From a bacterium (GTDB lineage Bacteria > Pseudomonadota > Alphaproteobacteria > Caulobacterales > Caulobacteraceae): 64,000 nt of DNA. Below, piece by piece: positions 1-8,789 of the stretch. The stretch is taken from positions 1 through 64,000 of the forward strand of contig JAVBXP010000012.1 of the NCBI GenBank assembly GCA_030824495.1, given 5' to 3'. The notes beneath the pieces are model-generated. The model was given only the letters and a program-made list of their open reading frames with translations. It was not told where the DNA came from and did not search any database. Numbering within the stretch: the stretch's first letter is position 1; every line of letters begins with the position of its first letter. The translations under genes and the position numbers were made by a program.

Positions 1-789
1 CCCGCGCACCTTCAGGGCCATGACGACCTCTTCCAGCGCCGCATTGCCGGCTCGCTCGCCGATGCCGTTGATCGCCACTTCGATCTGCCGCGCCCCGCCC
101 TGCACGCCGGCCAGGCTGTTGGCGACCGCCAGGCCCAGGTCGTTGTGGCAGTGGGTCGACAGGATGATCTCGTCGGCGCCCGGCACGTTCTCGATGATGT
201 CGCGGAAGATGTCGGCGTATTCGCTGGGATAGGAGTAGCCGACGGTGTCGGGGATGTTCACCGTCTTGGCGCCAGCCTTGATCGCGGCCTCGACGCAGCG
301 ACGCAGGAAGTCCTGCTCGGTGCGCGTGGCGTCCTGCGCCGACCATTCGATGTCGTCGCATAGGTTGCGCGCGTGGGTCACCGACTTGGTGATCATCTCC
401 AGGATGTCTTCCTGGCTGGCCTTCAGGATGTGATCGCGGTGGCTGGGGCTGGTCGACAGGAAGGTGTGGATCCGGCCGCGCTTGGCCGGGCGGATCGCCT
501 CGGCGCAGCGCTCGATGTCCGCCATGCCGGCGCGGGCCAGGCCGCAGATCGTGCTCTCGGTGACGATCTTGGAGACTTCACGGACAGCCTCGAAGTCGCC
601 GTTGGAGGCGATCGGGAAGCCGGCTTCGATGACGTCGACCCGCATATCCTCGAGGATCTTCGCCAGCTCCAGCTTCTCTTCCAGAGACATGGAGGCGCCA
701 GGCGATTGCTCGCCGTCGCGCATGGTGGTGTCGAATACGATGACGCGATCACGCGAATCGCGAGCGGTGTCGATGGGGGCGGTGGTCAT
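1..789 (-). CDS. leuA: 2-isopropylmalate synthase, N-terminal 263 residues (runs off window)
   Basis: Catalyses the first committed step of leucine synthesis, condensing acetyl-CoA with 2-oxoisovalerate. Reading the minus strand from the ATG at 789 gives 263 open codons to the window edge. The HMGL-like TIM barrel is clear: [12 protein letters not shown] at residues 20-31 (catalytic Arg and metal-binding Asp), the metal ligands in HCHND at 213-217, and [10 protein letters not shown] at 241-250. The C-terminal leucine-binding regulatory domain lies outside the window. A leucine-rich leader peptide precedes it, which suggests attenuation control. No frameshift is seen. Family assignment is secure. 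Confidence 0.96.
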   Translation of the reverse strand, partial: MTTAPIDTARDSRDRVIVFDTTMRDGEQSPGASMSLEEKLELAKILEDMRVDVIEAGFPIASNGDFEAVREVSKIVTESTICGLARAGMADIERCAEAIRPAKRGRIHTFLSTSPSHRDHILKASQEDILEMITKSVTHARNLCDDIEWSAQDATRTEQDFLRRCVEAAIKAGAKTVNIPDTVGYSYPSEYADIFRDIIENVPGADEIILSTHCHNDLGLAVANSLAGVQGGARQIEVAINGIGERAGNAALEEVVMALKVRG

Positions 790-890
790 GTGCGAACTCT
801 CTTCGCGGGTCATTCTATTGGGGCGGGCGACGGGTGATATCCCCTGAGCGCCCGGCCGCGAAGTCGCGCAGCCTAACGGGCCCAGGGGCG
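790..890 (-). promoter_or_regulatory. putative leu attenuator RNA structures
   Basis: Between the leader peptide and leuA the transcript can form competing stems. One is GGC-GCG/CGC-GCC around 852-873 (RNA GGCTGCGCGACTTCGCGGCC). A longer-range pairing can join CCCCTGGGCCCG near the leader stop with CGGGCGCTCAGGGG at 841-854. No clean U-tract follows, so whether this is a true terminator or a Rho or translation-type control is open. Pairings were found by eye, without energy calculation. Confidence 0.45.
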
Positions 891-938
891 GCTAAGCCCC
901 AGGTCGAGAAGAAGCAGGCTGTTAAGCTGCGTACGCAT
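873..938 (-). CDS. leucine-rich leader peptide of leuA
   Basis: A 21-codon ORF, ATG at 938 to TAG at 873-875, ends 83 bases before the leuA start. The peptide is MRTQLNSLLLLDLGLSRPW plus two residues: seven of 21 residues are Leu, with a run of four consecutive Leu codons (CTG CTT CTT CTC). This is the hallmark of a transcription-attenuation leader, where ribosome stalling at Leu codons changes the RNA fold downstream. The final TGG-containing part overlaps the first stem. The composition and place are seen; the regulatory role is inferred from known leu leaders. Confidence 0.75.
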   Translation of the reverse strand: MRTQLNSLLLLDLGLSRPWAR

Positions 939-1054
939 GGTGGGTTGTGTACCCAAATAGGGCTCGCCCTGCAAGACTCTTGCGCAAAAACCGGCGCTAT
1001 CGCCACGACTGAGCAAGAACCATCCCCGCAAAGCCCCAAGTCCGCCGCCCGGCG

Positions 1055-1780
1055 TCAGTCCTCCCGCGGGCCGCTGATCGCATCCTCGCGCGATTTCAAC
1101 CAGTTGCGCGCAAACCAACCGATGGCGATCCAGATCGCCGCGATCACCGCCAGGCCGAGGATATGGCGCTGGCCCTCGCCTTTAAGAACCTGGACGATCG
1201 AGGCCCCGGCGAAGGCGGTCAGCACGATCTTCGGAATGATCCCGATCGCCGTCCCGGCCGCGAAGTCGCGCAGACGCATCGGCGTCACCCCGGCCGCCAT
1301 ATTGACCACGATGAACGGCGCCGAGGGCACCAGCCGCACGATCAGGCTGGCCAGGAAGCCGTTGCGCCCTACCAGGTCCATGAAACGCTGCATGCTCTCG
1401 CCCGACAGCGTCTTCAGCGCCCGCGCGCCGGCGGCTCGGCCCAGATAAAAGCCGACCAGCGACGAGACCATGGTCCCGATCCAGCTATAGGCGAAACCCG
1501 TCCAGGCCCCGAAGGCGACCACCGCCGCAGCGATCAGCACGAACTGCGGTACGCCGACAAAGGCCAGCACGGCGAACGCCGTCACCGCGACCGGCAGCGC
1601 CCAGGGCCCGTCCGAGGCCAGCCCCAACCAACGCTCGACCGTCGCCTCGCCGTCGAACCCCAGCACCTGGGCCCCGAACAGGAAGACGACGCCGACCCCG
1701 CCGAACAGCACGAACGACACGAAGAGCGTGCGCCATGCTTTGGCGTCCATTTCATTGATGAAGCGGAGGAAGCGGCGCAT
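1055..1780 (-). CDS. TVP38/TMEM64 (DedA-superfamily) membrane protein
   Basis: A 241-residue polytopic inner-membrane protein. Hydrophobic segments lie near residues 18-38, 60-95, 96-120, 165-185 and 200-222. The central part (G-rich AYSWIGTMVSSLVGFYLGRA, then a conserved Arg in the LIVRLVPSAPF segment) matches the SNARE-associated/VTT domain shared by TVP38, TMEM64 and DedA proteins, which are thought to act in lipid handling or ion homeostasis. It stands alone between the leu leader and a VOC gene on the same strand. Family membership is fairly sure; substrate unknown. Confidence 0.82.
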   Translation of the reverse strand: MRRFLRFINEMDAKAWRTLFVSFVLFGGVGVVFLFGAQVLGFDGEATVERWLGLASDGPWALPVAVTAFAVLAFVGVPQFVLIAAAVVAFGAWTGFAYSWIGTMVSSLVGFYLGRAAGARALKTLSGESMQRFMDLVGRNGFLASLIVRLVPSAPFIVVNMAAGVTPMRLRDFAAGTAIGIIPKIVLTAFAGASIVQVLKGEGQRHILGLAVIAAIWIAIGWFARNWLKSREDAISGPRED

Positions 1781-1821
1781 CGCCTCACGTCGCCTGTTCG
1801 GCCGCTGTGGTCAAGGCAGGG

Positions 1822-2205
1822 TCACCCTTCCCGAACCCCGGCCTCAATGTTGTTGCCGTCGGGATCGAGCAGGTAGGCGCCGTAGTAATCGGGACGCCGC
1901 AGCCCGGGCGCGCCGTTGTCCCGGCCGCCCGCGGCAAGCCCTGCCTTGTAGAAGTCCTCGACCGTCGCCCGATCCGGCGCGCTGAATCCATAGTGCGCTG
2001 GTGATGCGCTCGGCGTGGACGCATCGGTCCAGAACGTCGGCCTTCCGGAGCCGATATAGATGAAGGGCAACGGCTGGCCCTTGCGCGCCAGGATAAACGC
2101 CTGCGGCTGTTCCTCGACCACTGAGAGGCCCAGCGGCGCCAGCGCGGCCTCATAGAACCGTCGCGCCGCAGCCAGATCGCTGACGAAACCGAAGTGATCC
2201 AGCAT
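1822..2205 (-). CDS. VOC family (glyoxalase/bleomycin-resistance fold) protein
   Basis: A 127-residue single VOC domain starting MLDHFGFVSDLAAARRFYEA, a typical first strand and helix of glyoxalase I-like metalloenzymes; the second half carries HYGFSAPDRATVEDFYKAGL and ends DPDGNNIEAG, the usual last strand with a metal-ligand Glu. The ATG at 2205 is preferred to one ten codons upstream because it aligns with the domain start. Substrate cannot be told from sequence. It lies 41 bases upstream of the TVP38 gene on the same strand and is divergent from the aminotransferase. Confidence 0.82.
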   Translation of the reverse strand: MLDHFGFVSDLAAARRFYEAALAPLGLSVVEEQPQAFILARKGQPLPFIYIGSGRPTFWTDASTPSASPAHYGFSAPDRATVEDFYKAGLAAGGRDNGAPGLRRPDYYGAYLLDPDGNNIEAGVREG

Positions 2206-2300
2206 TTGGCGTCCCTTTTCGGGCCTCGGACGCAAACGGGGGCGGCGAAACGCCGTTCCCGGTCCGAACTCGGGTTTGCCTCGGCCCTGCCATCAGCTAA

Positions 2301-3548
<1,248 letters not shown>

Positions 3549-3549
3549 G

Positions 3550-4077
3550 ATGAGCGCGGAAGCCCGGGCCCAGCTCGCAGCCGATATCGACGCCGCTGCG
3601 CGCCTGACCGGCAGCTTCCGCCTGCGCTCGGGCGCTCAAGCCACCGAGTACTTCGACAAGTACCGGTTCGAGGCCGACCCTCGCCTGCTCGCGAGGGTCG
3701 CCAAGGCCATGGTCCTGCTGGTCCCCGAAGAGGTCGAGGTGCTGGCGGGCGTCGAACTCGGCGGCGTGCCGATCGCCACGGCTATGTCGCTGTTCAACGG
3801 CCGCCCCGCCGCCTTTGTGCGCAAGGAAGCCAAGACCTACGGCACCTGCCTGGCCGTCGAGGGCGGGGACCTGCGCGGCAAGCGCGTGGCGATCATCGAG
3901 GACGTGATCTCCACCGGCGGCGCCGTCCGCGACGCCAAGGCCCGCCTGGACGAGGTCGGCGCGATCACCGTGGCAGTGGTCTGTGCGGTGTGGCGGGCGG
4001 ACCGACCACCGGCCATCGAAGGCCTCGATATCCCGGTCTTCGCGGCCCTGACGCTCGCAGACCTGAAGCCCAGCTAA
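3550..4077 (+). CDS. pyrE: orotate phosphoribosyltransferase
   Basis: 175 residues. Joins orotate to PRPP to give OMP in pyrimidine synthesis. The type I PRTase signature VAIIEDVISTGGAV sits near residues 115-128, preceded by the FVRKEAKTYGT catalytic-loop region with the Lys residues expected in OPRTases. Its start is one base after the aminotransferase stop. The other late UMP enzyme, pyrF, is also in this window but about 25 kb away and on the opposite strand. A rho-independent terminator follows directly. Confidence 0.93.
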   Translation: MSAEARAQLAADIDAAARLTGSFRLRSGAQATEYFDKYRFEADPRLLARVAKAMVLLVPEEVEVLAGVELGGVPIATAMSLFNGRPAAFVRKEAKTYGTCLAVEGGDLRGKRVAIIEDVISTGGAVRDAKARLDEVGAITVAVVCAVWRADRPPAIEGLDIPVFAALTLADLKPS

Positions 4078-4081
4078 AGAA

Positions 4082-4105
4082 ACGGCCCGGATCGCTCCGG
4101 GCCGT
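4082..4105 (+). terminator. rho-independent terminator after pyrE
   Basis: Perfect 10-base inverted repeat ACGGCCCGGA / TCCGGGCCGT with loop TCGC, followed by CTTCGTTTGGTTT. It lies between the convergent pyrE and DUF2171 genes; the T-rich side is on the plus strand, so it best serves pyrE. Confidence 0.85.
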
Positions 4106-4116
4106 CTTCGTTTGGT

Positions 4117-4347
4117 TTAGTGTTTTTCGCGCCAGGCCGCCTTGGCCGCGTCCTTGGTCAGGTTCAGGTGAACCTTCTCATCGGCCACCTGATCAACCCA
4201 GCTTAGTGGGATCAGATGGTGTTTCAAGCCGCCGCCCAGGTCGAGCTTGGCGAGTTCGATGTCCTGGCCGATCACGTGATCGACCCGGCCGACGTGGCCG
4301 CCGTCCGAACCGACAACTTCCATATGTTCGCGAATGCCGGGATGCAT
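4117..4347 (-). CDS. DUF2171 domain protein (PRC-barrel-like)
   Basis: 76 residues: an N-terminal IREHMEVVGSDGGHVGRVDHV strand pattern, then a LIPLSWVDQV turn, as in the small DUF2171 family related to PRC barrels. No signal peptide or membrane segment. Function is unknown; relatives are often linked with general stress genes. It is convergent with pyrE and lies just downstream, on the same strand, of the HWE histidine kinase (54 bases apart), so shared transcription is possible. Confidence 0.75.
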   Translation of the reverse strand: MHPGIREHMEVVGSDGGHVGRVDHVIGQDIELAKLDLGGGLKHHLIPLSWVDQVADEKVHLNLTKDAAKAAWREKH

Positions 4348-4401
4348 GGCGTCGTCTCCTTGTTTGGGGTCGCAGGGAAACGGCTCGGCGGCGATTGGGT
4401 T

Positions 4402-6117
4402 TCAGGCGGCTGAGCCCAAAGGCAACATCTGCTCCTCCGCCCCGGCCGGCGGCAGACGGAAAACGATCGTGCAGACCACGCCCGTCGGCGCGAACGCCAA
4501 GTCCACGACGCCGTCCAACTGGTGCGCCAGGCCGCCGACGATAACCCGCGATCCAAACCCGCGACGCTCAGGCTTCGCCACGACCGGCCCGCCGCTTTCG
4601 CGCCAAACAATACGCAGTTGCCGCCCGCTACCGCCCTCAGTGACCGTCCAGGACACGTCGATCCTGCCGTCAGGCCCCGACAGCGAGCCGTACTTCACCG
4701 CATTGGTGGCCAGCTCGTGGAAGGCCATGCCCAGCGCCACCGCGGTGCTCGGCGCCAACCACACCTCTTCACCGGCGGCGGCGATCCGTTCGCCGTTGGC
4801 TCCGCCGTAGGGAAGTAGTTCGCTACGGACAAGTTCAGCCAGGCTCGCCCCGCGCCAGTTGTCACGGGTCAGCAGATTGTGAGCCTGGGACAAGGCGACC
4901 AGCCTGGCCTCGAAACTGTCGCGCACACTGTTCACGTCCGTCCCGTGCCGCAAACTCTGGGCGGCGATCGACTGCACCGTCGCCAGGGTGTTCTTCACCC
5001 GGTGGTTCAACTCATCGAGCAACAGTTTTTGGTGCGCCTCAGCCGCGATCCGAGCGACGATCTCCCGCTCTGCCGCCAGCCGCGCGCTGACCTGCCGCCA
5101 GGTGATGAACCCGACAAGCAGGCTCACCAGCGTCCCCGTGCCCAGGAACGCCCAGGTCAAGCCGGCGTCCGAACCCTGCTCGTAGCCGTCTCGTGCGTGA
5201 TAGAGGATGGTCCAGGTGCGGCCGGCGATATCCAGCGTGCGCGTCGCCGCCAAGCTGCTGTTGCCCAGGAACGACCCTGAGGAGTGATACAGCAGGGTCG
5301 CCGTGCTCGGCGCGCCATCATAGACAGCATAGTCCAGACCAGCTCGCCTGGCCGACGGCAACACGCTCTTCAGCAGATCGCCGGCGCGAAACGGCGCATA
5401 GACAAAGCCTTGCAGCGCCTCGCGACGCTCCGCCACCGTCGCAGGCACCGATCCGTCCCTGTAGACCGGTTCGTAGAGCAAGAAGCCGCCTTGCTTATCG
5501 CGGTCCACCTCCTGGACTAGTTCGACCTTTCCCGACAGAGCCGGCGCGCCGGTGTCGCGCGCCCGGTCCATCGCCTCACGGCGCACGGGAAACCGGTGCA
5601 TGTTGAACCCCTGCGCCACCGCGTTGCGCAGATCAGCGGGCTCTAGGAAGACTATGGCATGAACCTCCCCATCGGGGTTCTGCAGCTTGAAATCGGTCGC
5701 CCCCTCAGCGCGCATACGCGCGATGAGATCATCCTCCTCGCCTGGCAAGACACGGGCCGAGTAGCCAATTCCCTGGATGCCCGGATATCGACGGGTCAGT
5801 TCCACCCGATTGGCGAAGGCCCGAAACTCGGCCAGGCTGACGTCCTTGCTGGCGGCGAACAGACCCGCTCCGGCTCTCAGGACCGCCATGTATGTATCGA
5901 GGCGGCTTGCCACCGCATCGTTCGCCTGATCGACGACGCCGTCGAACCTCAAGCGTTCGCGCGCCATCCGCCCCTGCTCGATCTGATAGCCGCCGGCCCC
6001 GGTCATGATCAGGCCCGCGGCCACGACCAAGGCGGGCAGCGCCAAGCTGGGCCAGCTGCGGATGCGGCCCCTGATCCGTCTAAGCACCTCGATCGCCAAG
6101 GCTTTCCCCCGATCCAA
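4402..6117 (-). CDS. CHASE-domain sensor histidine kinase of the HWE/HisKA_2 type
   Basis: About 570 residues. A membrane segment (SLALPALVVAAGLIMTGAGG) leads into a periplasmic CHASE sensor domain with the YPGIQGIGYSARV signature, a second membrane segment (AFLGTGTLVSLLVGFITW), then the phosphoacceptor LLDELNHRVKNTLATVQSIA (His in NHRVKN) and an HWE-type ATPase with FHELATNAVKYGSLS and GFGSRVI. An in-frame ATG at 6264 would overlap the divergent GST and add a basic, non-conserved leader, so TTG at 6117 (AGGA five bases upstream) or TTG at 6099 (GGGGGA) is preferred. No cognate regulator is adjacent. HWE kinases often act in the general stress or light pathways of alphaproteobacteria. Confidence 0.9.
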   Translation of the reverse strand: MDRGKALAIEVLRRIRGRIRSWPSLALPALVVAAGLIMTGAGGYQIEQGRMARERLRFDGVVDQANDAVASRLDTYMAVLRAGAGLFAASKDVSLAEFRAFANRVELTRRYPGIQGIGYSARVLPGEEDDLIARMRAEGATDFKLQNPDGEVHAIVFLEPADLRNAVAQGFNMHRFPVRREAMDRARDTGAPALSGKVELVQEVDRDKQGGFLLYEPVYRDGSVPATVAERREALQGFVYAPFRAGDLLKSVLPSARRAGLDYAVYDGAPSTATLLYHSSGSFLGNSSLAATRTLDIAGRTWTILYHARDGYEQGSDAGLTWAFLGTGTLVSLLVGFITWRQVSARLAAEREIVARIAAEAHQKLLLDELNHRVKNTLATVQSIAAQSLRHGTDVNSVRDSFEARLVALSQAHNLLTRDNWRGASLAELVRSELLPYGGANGERIAAAGEEVWLAPSTAVALGMAFHELATNAVKYGSLSGPDGRIDVSWTVTEGGSGRQLRIVWRESGGPVVAKPERRGFGSRVIVGGLAHQLDGVVDLAFAPTGVVCTIVFRLPPAGAEEQMLPLGSAA

Positions 6118-6233
6118 GTGCTTCCTGCGTGCCTCATTCTGGCGAGGATGTCGAGAAATGCGCAACCCGCCCAGGTTGATCGCGTTCGAAGTTCGGCGGC
6201 GGCGGGGTTGGGAACGGACGAAGGAACCGTGCG

Positions 6234-6824
6234 ATGCTGATCTTCTACCACGCCCCCCAGTCACGCTCAGCCACGACCTTGTGGCTGCTGGAAGAGTTGG
6301 AAGTTCCCTACGACGTTCACCTCGTCGACATCCGCGCCGAGGGCGGAGCGCCGGAAAGCTATCGCGAAATCCAGGCGCATAAGAAGGTCCCGGCCATCGT
6401 CCATGATGGGGTGGCGATCACCGAGCGCGCGGCAATCGCTGCATACCTCGCCGACACCTACCCCAAGGCCAGGCTCGCCCCACCGGTGGGCGATCCGCGC
6501 CGCGGCCCCTATCTGAGCTGGCTGGTCTATGCGGACGCGGTCATGGACCCCTGCTTCGTCGCCAAATCGCAGGGATGGCGGTATCCGAGCATCGCCGTCT
6601 CATTCGGCCTGTTCGACGACATGGTGCAGCATGTGGAAAACGCCCTCACCGACAACGACTACGCCACCGGGGACCAGTTCACCGCCGCCGATGTCAGCCT
6701 GGCCAGCGCCATCCACTGGGGCCTGAACATCGCGTCATTGTTGCCGGATCGGCCCGTATTCAGAACCTATCTGGAAAGGGTTCAGGCGCGTCCGGGCTTT
6801 CAACGCTTCATCGCGAAGAGCTAA
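6234..6824 (+). CDS. glutathione S-transferase family protein
   Basis: 196 residues with an N-terminal thioredoxin fold (LIFYHAPQSRSATTLWLLEE; cis-Pro in KKVPAIV, then the ITERAAIAAYLAD glutathione-binding Glu/Arg region) and an all-helical C-terminal domain with the N-capping box FTAADVSLASA. Cytosolic. Ser or Tyr rather than Cys is expected as the catalytic residue. Divergent from the histidine kinase across about 116 bases. Followed nine bases later by a DUF4169 gene. Substrate unknown. Confidence 0.88.
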   Translation: MLIFYHAPQSRSATTLWLLEELEVPYDVHLVDIRAEGGAPESYREIQAHKKVPAIVHDGVAITERAAIAAYLADTYPKARLAPPVGDPRRGPYLSWLVYADAVMDPCFVAKSQGWRYPSIAVSFGLFDDMVQHVENALTDNDYATGDQFTAADVSLASAIHWGLNIASLLPDRPVFRTYLERVQARPGFQRFIAKS

Positions 6825-6833
6825 ACTGGCGCC

Positions 6834-7010
6834 ATGAGCAACGTCGTCAATCTCAACAAGGCCCGGAAGGTCAAGGATCGCCAGGACGCTCGCGATCAGG
6901 CCCAGGAAAACCGCGTGAAATTCGGCCGGGCCAAGAGTGAGAAGACCTCGAGCAAGGCCGAGGCTGACAAGGCTCGCCGGCTACTCGACGGCGCCAAGCG
7001 CGAGACCTGA
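6834..7010 (+). CDS. DUF4169 family small basic protein
   Basis: A 58-residue gene too short for usual cut-offs: starts MSNVVNLNKARKVKDRQDAR and continues with ENRVKFGRAKSEK and a Lys/Arg-rich helix to the end. The MxxVVNLNKARK opening and the NRxxFGR core are the DUF4169 hallmark. It begins nine bases after the GST stop, so the two are likely co-transcribed. Function unknown; high charge suggests nucleic-acid or RNA binding (inference). In relatives a ribbon-helix-helix gene is often next; here that gene is about 1 kb further on, past COQ4. Confidence 0.8.
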   Translation: MSNVVNLNKARKVKDRQDARDQAQENRVKFGRAKSEKTSSKAEADKARRLLDGAKRET

Positions 7011-7035
7011 ACCACCGGTCTCTGAAAACGGCGAT

Positions 7036-7065
7036 GGGTGGAGGAGGCTCGACACTCCTCCACCC
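7036..7065. repeat. perfect 11-base inverted repeat
   Basis: GGGTGGAGGAG at 7036-7046 and CTCCTCCACCC at 7055-7065 with an 8-base loop, between the convergent DUF4169 and COQ4 genes. It is a strong stem but has no T-run on either side, so it may be a Rho-assisted or bidirectional terminator. No function assigned. Confidence 0.7.
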
Positions 7066-7127
7066 GCCTGGCGCAACACTGCGCCATCCGCGCGTCCGTC
7101 TCCCCCCGGATCGGCGCGCGAAGTTCC

Positions 7128-7916
7128 TTACATCTGGCTCGGCACGGCTCCGTCGCGCACTTCAGCCGGGATGGAATCGTAGATCGTCGGCGGCGTGATC
7201 CCCAGCCGCTTGCGAGCGACTTCCAAGGGCTCGTTCAGCAGCCGGTCGTAGTCTTCGCCCAGCAGCCAGGCCGCGGCCTTGCCGCGCTTGTAACCCTGCC
7301 AGATCGCCTTGCCGGACGGATATTCGCCGCCGCGCGAGCGCAAGGCCGCGCCGACTGCGATCAGCGCCCAGCCCAGGCCCTTGGTCTGGGCGTAGGAGAA
7401 CGCCACCAGGCAGGCCTCGCCCAAGCCGTCGCGGTGATAGCCTGACAGGATGTGCCAGATGTCGTGGACGTCGCGCGTCCGACGGCCAAACCAGGCATAG
7501 GGATGCTCGACGTCGATATCATTGCCGTCGATCCGGCTGACTTCAGCCAGACCCTCGGCCGAGAGCTGCTCGCTGCGCACGAACTCGCGATAGATCGCGC
7601 CGACGCTGCCGTCCTTGAACGAGTCCAGCCAGGCGTCGTCCATCAGACGCTCCGCCAATTCTTCGCGTTCATAGGCGATCCGGCCGCCCTGAACGGTGGT
7701 TAGTAGTCGCTGATAACCCGTGGCCGTGGCGGTCCCGTTCAGGGCCCGCATGATCTCGAAGACCTGGCCGGTGTCTTCCTTGTCGTTCAGCAGCCGCTGC
7801 AACGCCTTGAGGGCGACGCCCCAATGGAGCTTCGGCTTAGGCAATGGCGTGGGGCCAGCGACCGGGCTGGCTTGGCGACGCATCGGGGCATCGAGAGCGT
7901 CGGCGGTCATGGCCAT
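7128..7916 (-). CDS. COQ4 family ubiquinone biosynthesis protein
   Basis: 262 residues from the ATG at 7916. The metal-binding HD-x2-H signature is present as RDVHDIWHILSGYHRDGLGE, including the downstream Glu, as in eukaryotic COQ4 and its bacterial relatives. COQ4 organises the coenzyme Q synthesis complex and has been linked to C1 decarboxylation and hydroxylation of the ring. It sits between DUF4169 and an RHH gene on the opposite strand. An upstream in-frame ATG at 7997 adds 27 poorly convincing residues. Family call is firm; role here is inferred. Confidence 0.85.
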   Translation of the reverse strand: MAMTADALDAPMRRQASPVAGPTPLPKPKLHWGVALKALQRLLNDKEDTGQVFEIMRALNGTATATGYQRLLTTVQGGRIAYEREELAERLMDDAWLDSFKDGSVGAIYREFVRSEQLSAEGLAEVSRIDGNDIDVEHPYAWFGRRTRDVHDIWHILSGYHRDGLGEACLVAFSYAQTKGLGWALIAVGAALRSRGGEYPSGKAIWQGYKRGKAAAWLLGEDYDRLLNEPLEVARKRLGITPPTIYDSIPAEVRDGAVPSQM

Positions 7917-7953
7917 ATAAAGCAGCCTCAGGCAAACAGCGTTCGGATTGAAC

Positions 7954-7969
7954 GTGACGCCAGTGTCAC
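7954..7969. repeat. small dyad upstream of COQ4
   Basis: GTGAC-GCCAGT-GTCAC, 5-base arms with a 6-base spacer, about 40 bases upstream of the chosen COQ4 start. A possible operator for a dimeric regulator, but dyads this short are common by chance. Confidence 0.3.
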
Positions 7970-8053
7970 TTATTGGCAAGCGCCGTGTCATCTTCACAGG
8001 GCCTGCAATTCAACAGTTTGCGGCAACGTGGCGCCTAGGCCACAAGGTGGGTC

Positions 8054-8263
8054 ATGCCACGCCTTCGAAAACGCTCCATCCTGCTCTCGGGCCACGCCAC
8101 GTCCATGGCGCTGGAATCAGAGTTCTGGGCGGTGCTGGACGAGATGGCGCTGCTGCGCGGCGTCAGTCTGGCCGGGCTGATCGCGCAGATCGACGAGGGC
8201 CGCGGCGAGCGGCCGCTGGCGTCGGCCTGCCGGGTGGCGGCCCTGCTATTCGCAAAAGGCTAG
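8054..8263 (+). CDS. ribbon-helix-helix domain protein
   Basis: 69 residues. MPRLRKRSILLSGHATSMAL forms the DNA-contacting beta strand, and EFWAVLDEMALLRGVSLAGL plus LIAQIDEG the two helices of an RHH_4 (Arc/MetJ-like) fold. Predicted dimeric DNA-binding protein; target unknown. In many relatives this family lies next to DUF4169. Its last four bases overlap the stop of the convergent small membrane gene. Confidence 0.8.
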   Translation: MPRLRKRSILLSGHATSMALESEFWAVLDEMALLRGVSLAGLIAQIDEGRGERPLASACRVAALLFAKG

Positions 8264-8466
8264 GAGACCGGCCTGGCGTCGGGCGTCGGCGCCTTCGGGA
8301 TGGCCTGGTCCGGAACGATCACATAGCCCTGCGCCGGCGCCATTCCCGCTGACGGTGGGTTCATCACCCGCAACGTGAACATAAAGCCCAGCACGACCAC
8401 AAACCCCAGCAGCACCCAGAGCAGCAGCGGGATGGGCTTCCGTGGCCGGGGATCCTGGTTGCTCAT
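8260..8466 (-). CDS. small single-span membrane protein
   Basis: 68 residues: short basic cytoplasmic N-terminus (PRPRKPIP), one transmembrane helix at about 13-33 (LLLWVLLGFVVVLGFMFTL), then a Pro-rich tail. Not recognised as a named family. Three bases separate it from the next upstream gene of similar design, so the two probably form an operon. Confidence 0.6.
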   Translation of the reverse strand: MSNQDPRPRKPIPLLLWVLLGFVVVLGFMFTLRVMNPPSAGMAPAQGYVIVPDQAIPKAPTPDARPVS

Positions 8467-8469
8467 CGG

Positions 8470-8691
8470 CTATTTCGGGACCGGAATGGGGGCGTCGGGC
8501 AGCCGCGGCGCATCTGGGATGGGCGGGGCCTTCGGCACGTTGATGTCGATATCGATGGCCGCGGGCAACCTCGGCTCCACCCGTCCGGCGCTGGAATAGA
8601 GGAAATAGCCAAGCACAGCGAAGGCGACGATCAGCCCGCCGACCAGCAGGGCCAGCCACGGCGTCGCTCCACTTCGGTGAGGGTCAGCCAC
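8470..8691 (-). CDS. small membrane protein with proline-rich tail
   Basis: 73 residues from GTG at 8691, chosen because AAAGGAGG stands five bases upstream (an ATG at 8742 is less likely). One transmembrane helix (WLALLVGGLIVAFAVLGYFLY) is followed by a tail with INVPKAPPIPDAPRLPDAPI, three PxAP-like repeats. It lies directly upstream of another small membrane gene with a Pro-rich tail. Function unknown; the tail may extend into the periplasm. Confidence 0.6.
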   Translation of the reverse strand: MADPHRSGATPWLALLVGGLIVAFAVLGYFLYSSAGRVEPRLPAAIDIDINVPKAPPIPDAPRLPDAPIPVPK

Positions 8692-8728
8692 GCGCGCCTC
8701 CTTTCGCCGCCTGGGACAGAGGAACAAC

Positions 8729-8749
8729 GAACCGCCTTTCACGCGGTTC
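8729..8749. repeat. inverted repeat in the uvrD / small membrane gene divergent region
   Basis: GAACCGC (8729-8735) and GCGGTTC (8743-8749), 7-base perfect arms with a 7-base spacer, 41 bases upstream of the helicase start. Possible operator for either divergent gene. It is not the alphaproteobacterial SOS box GTTC-N7-GTTC. Confidence 0.35.
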
Positions 8750-8789
8750 CGGCCTTAAGCCCCGGCGCGTTTGTGCTACATATGTTCCA

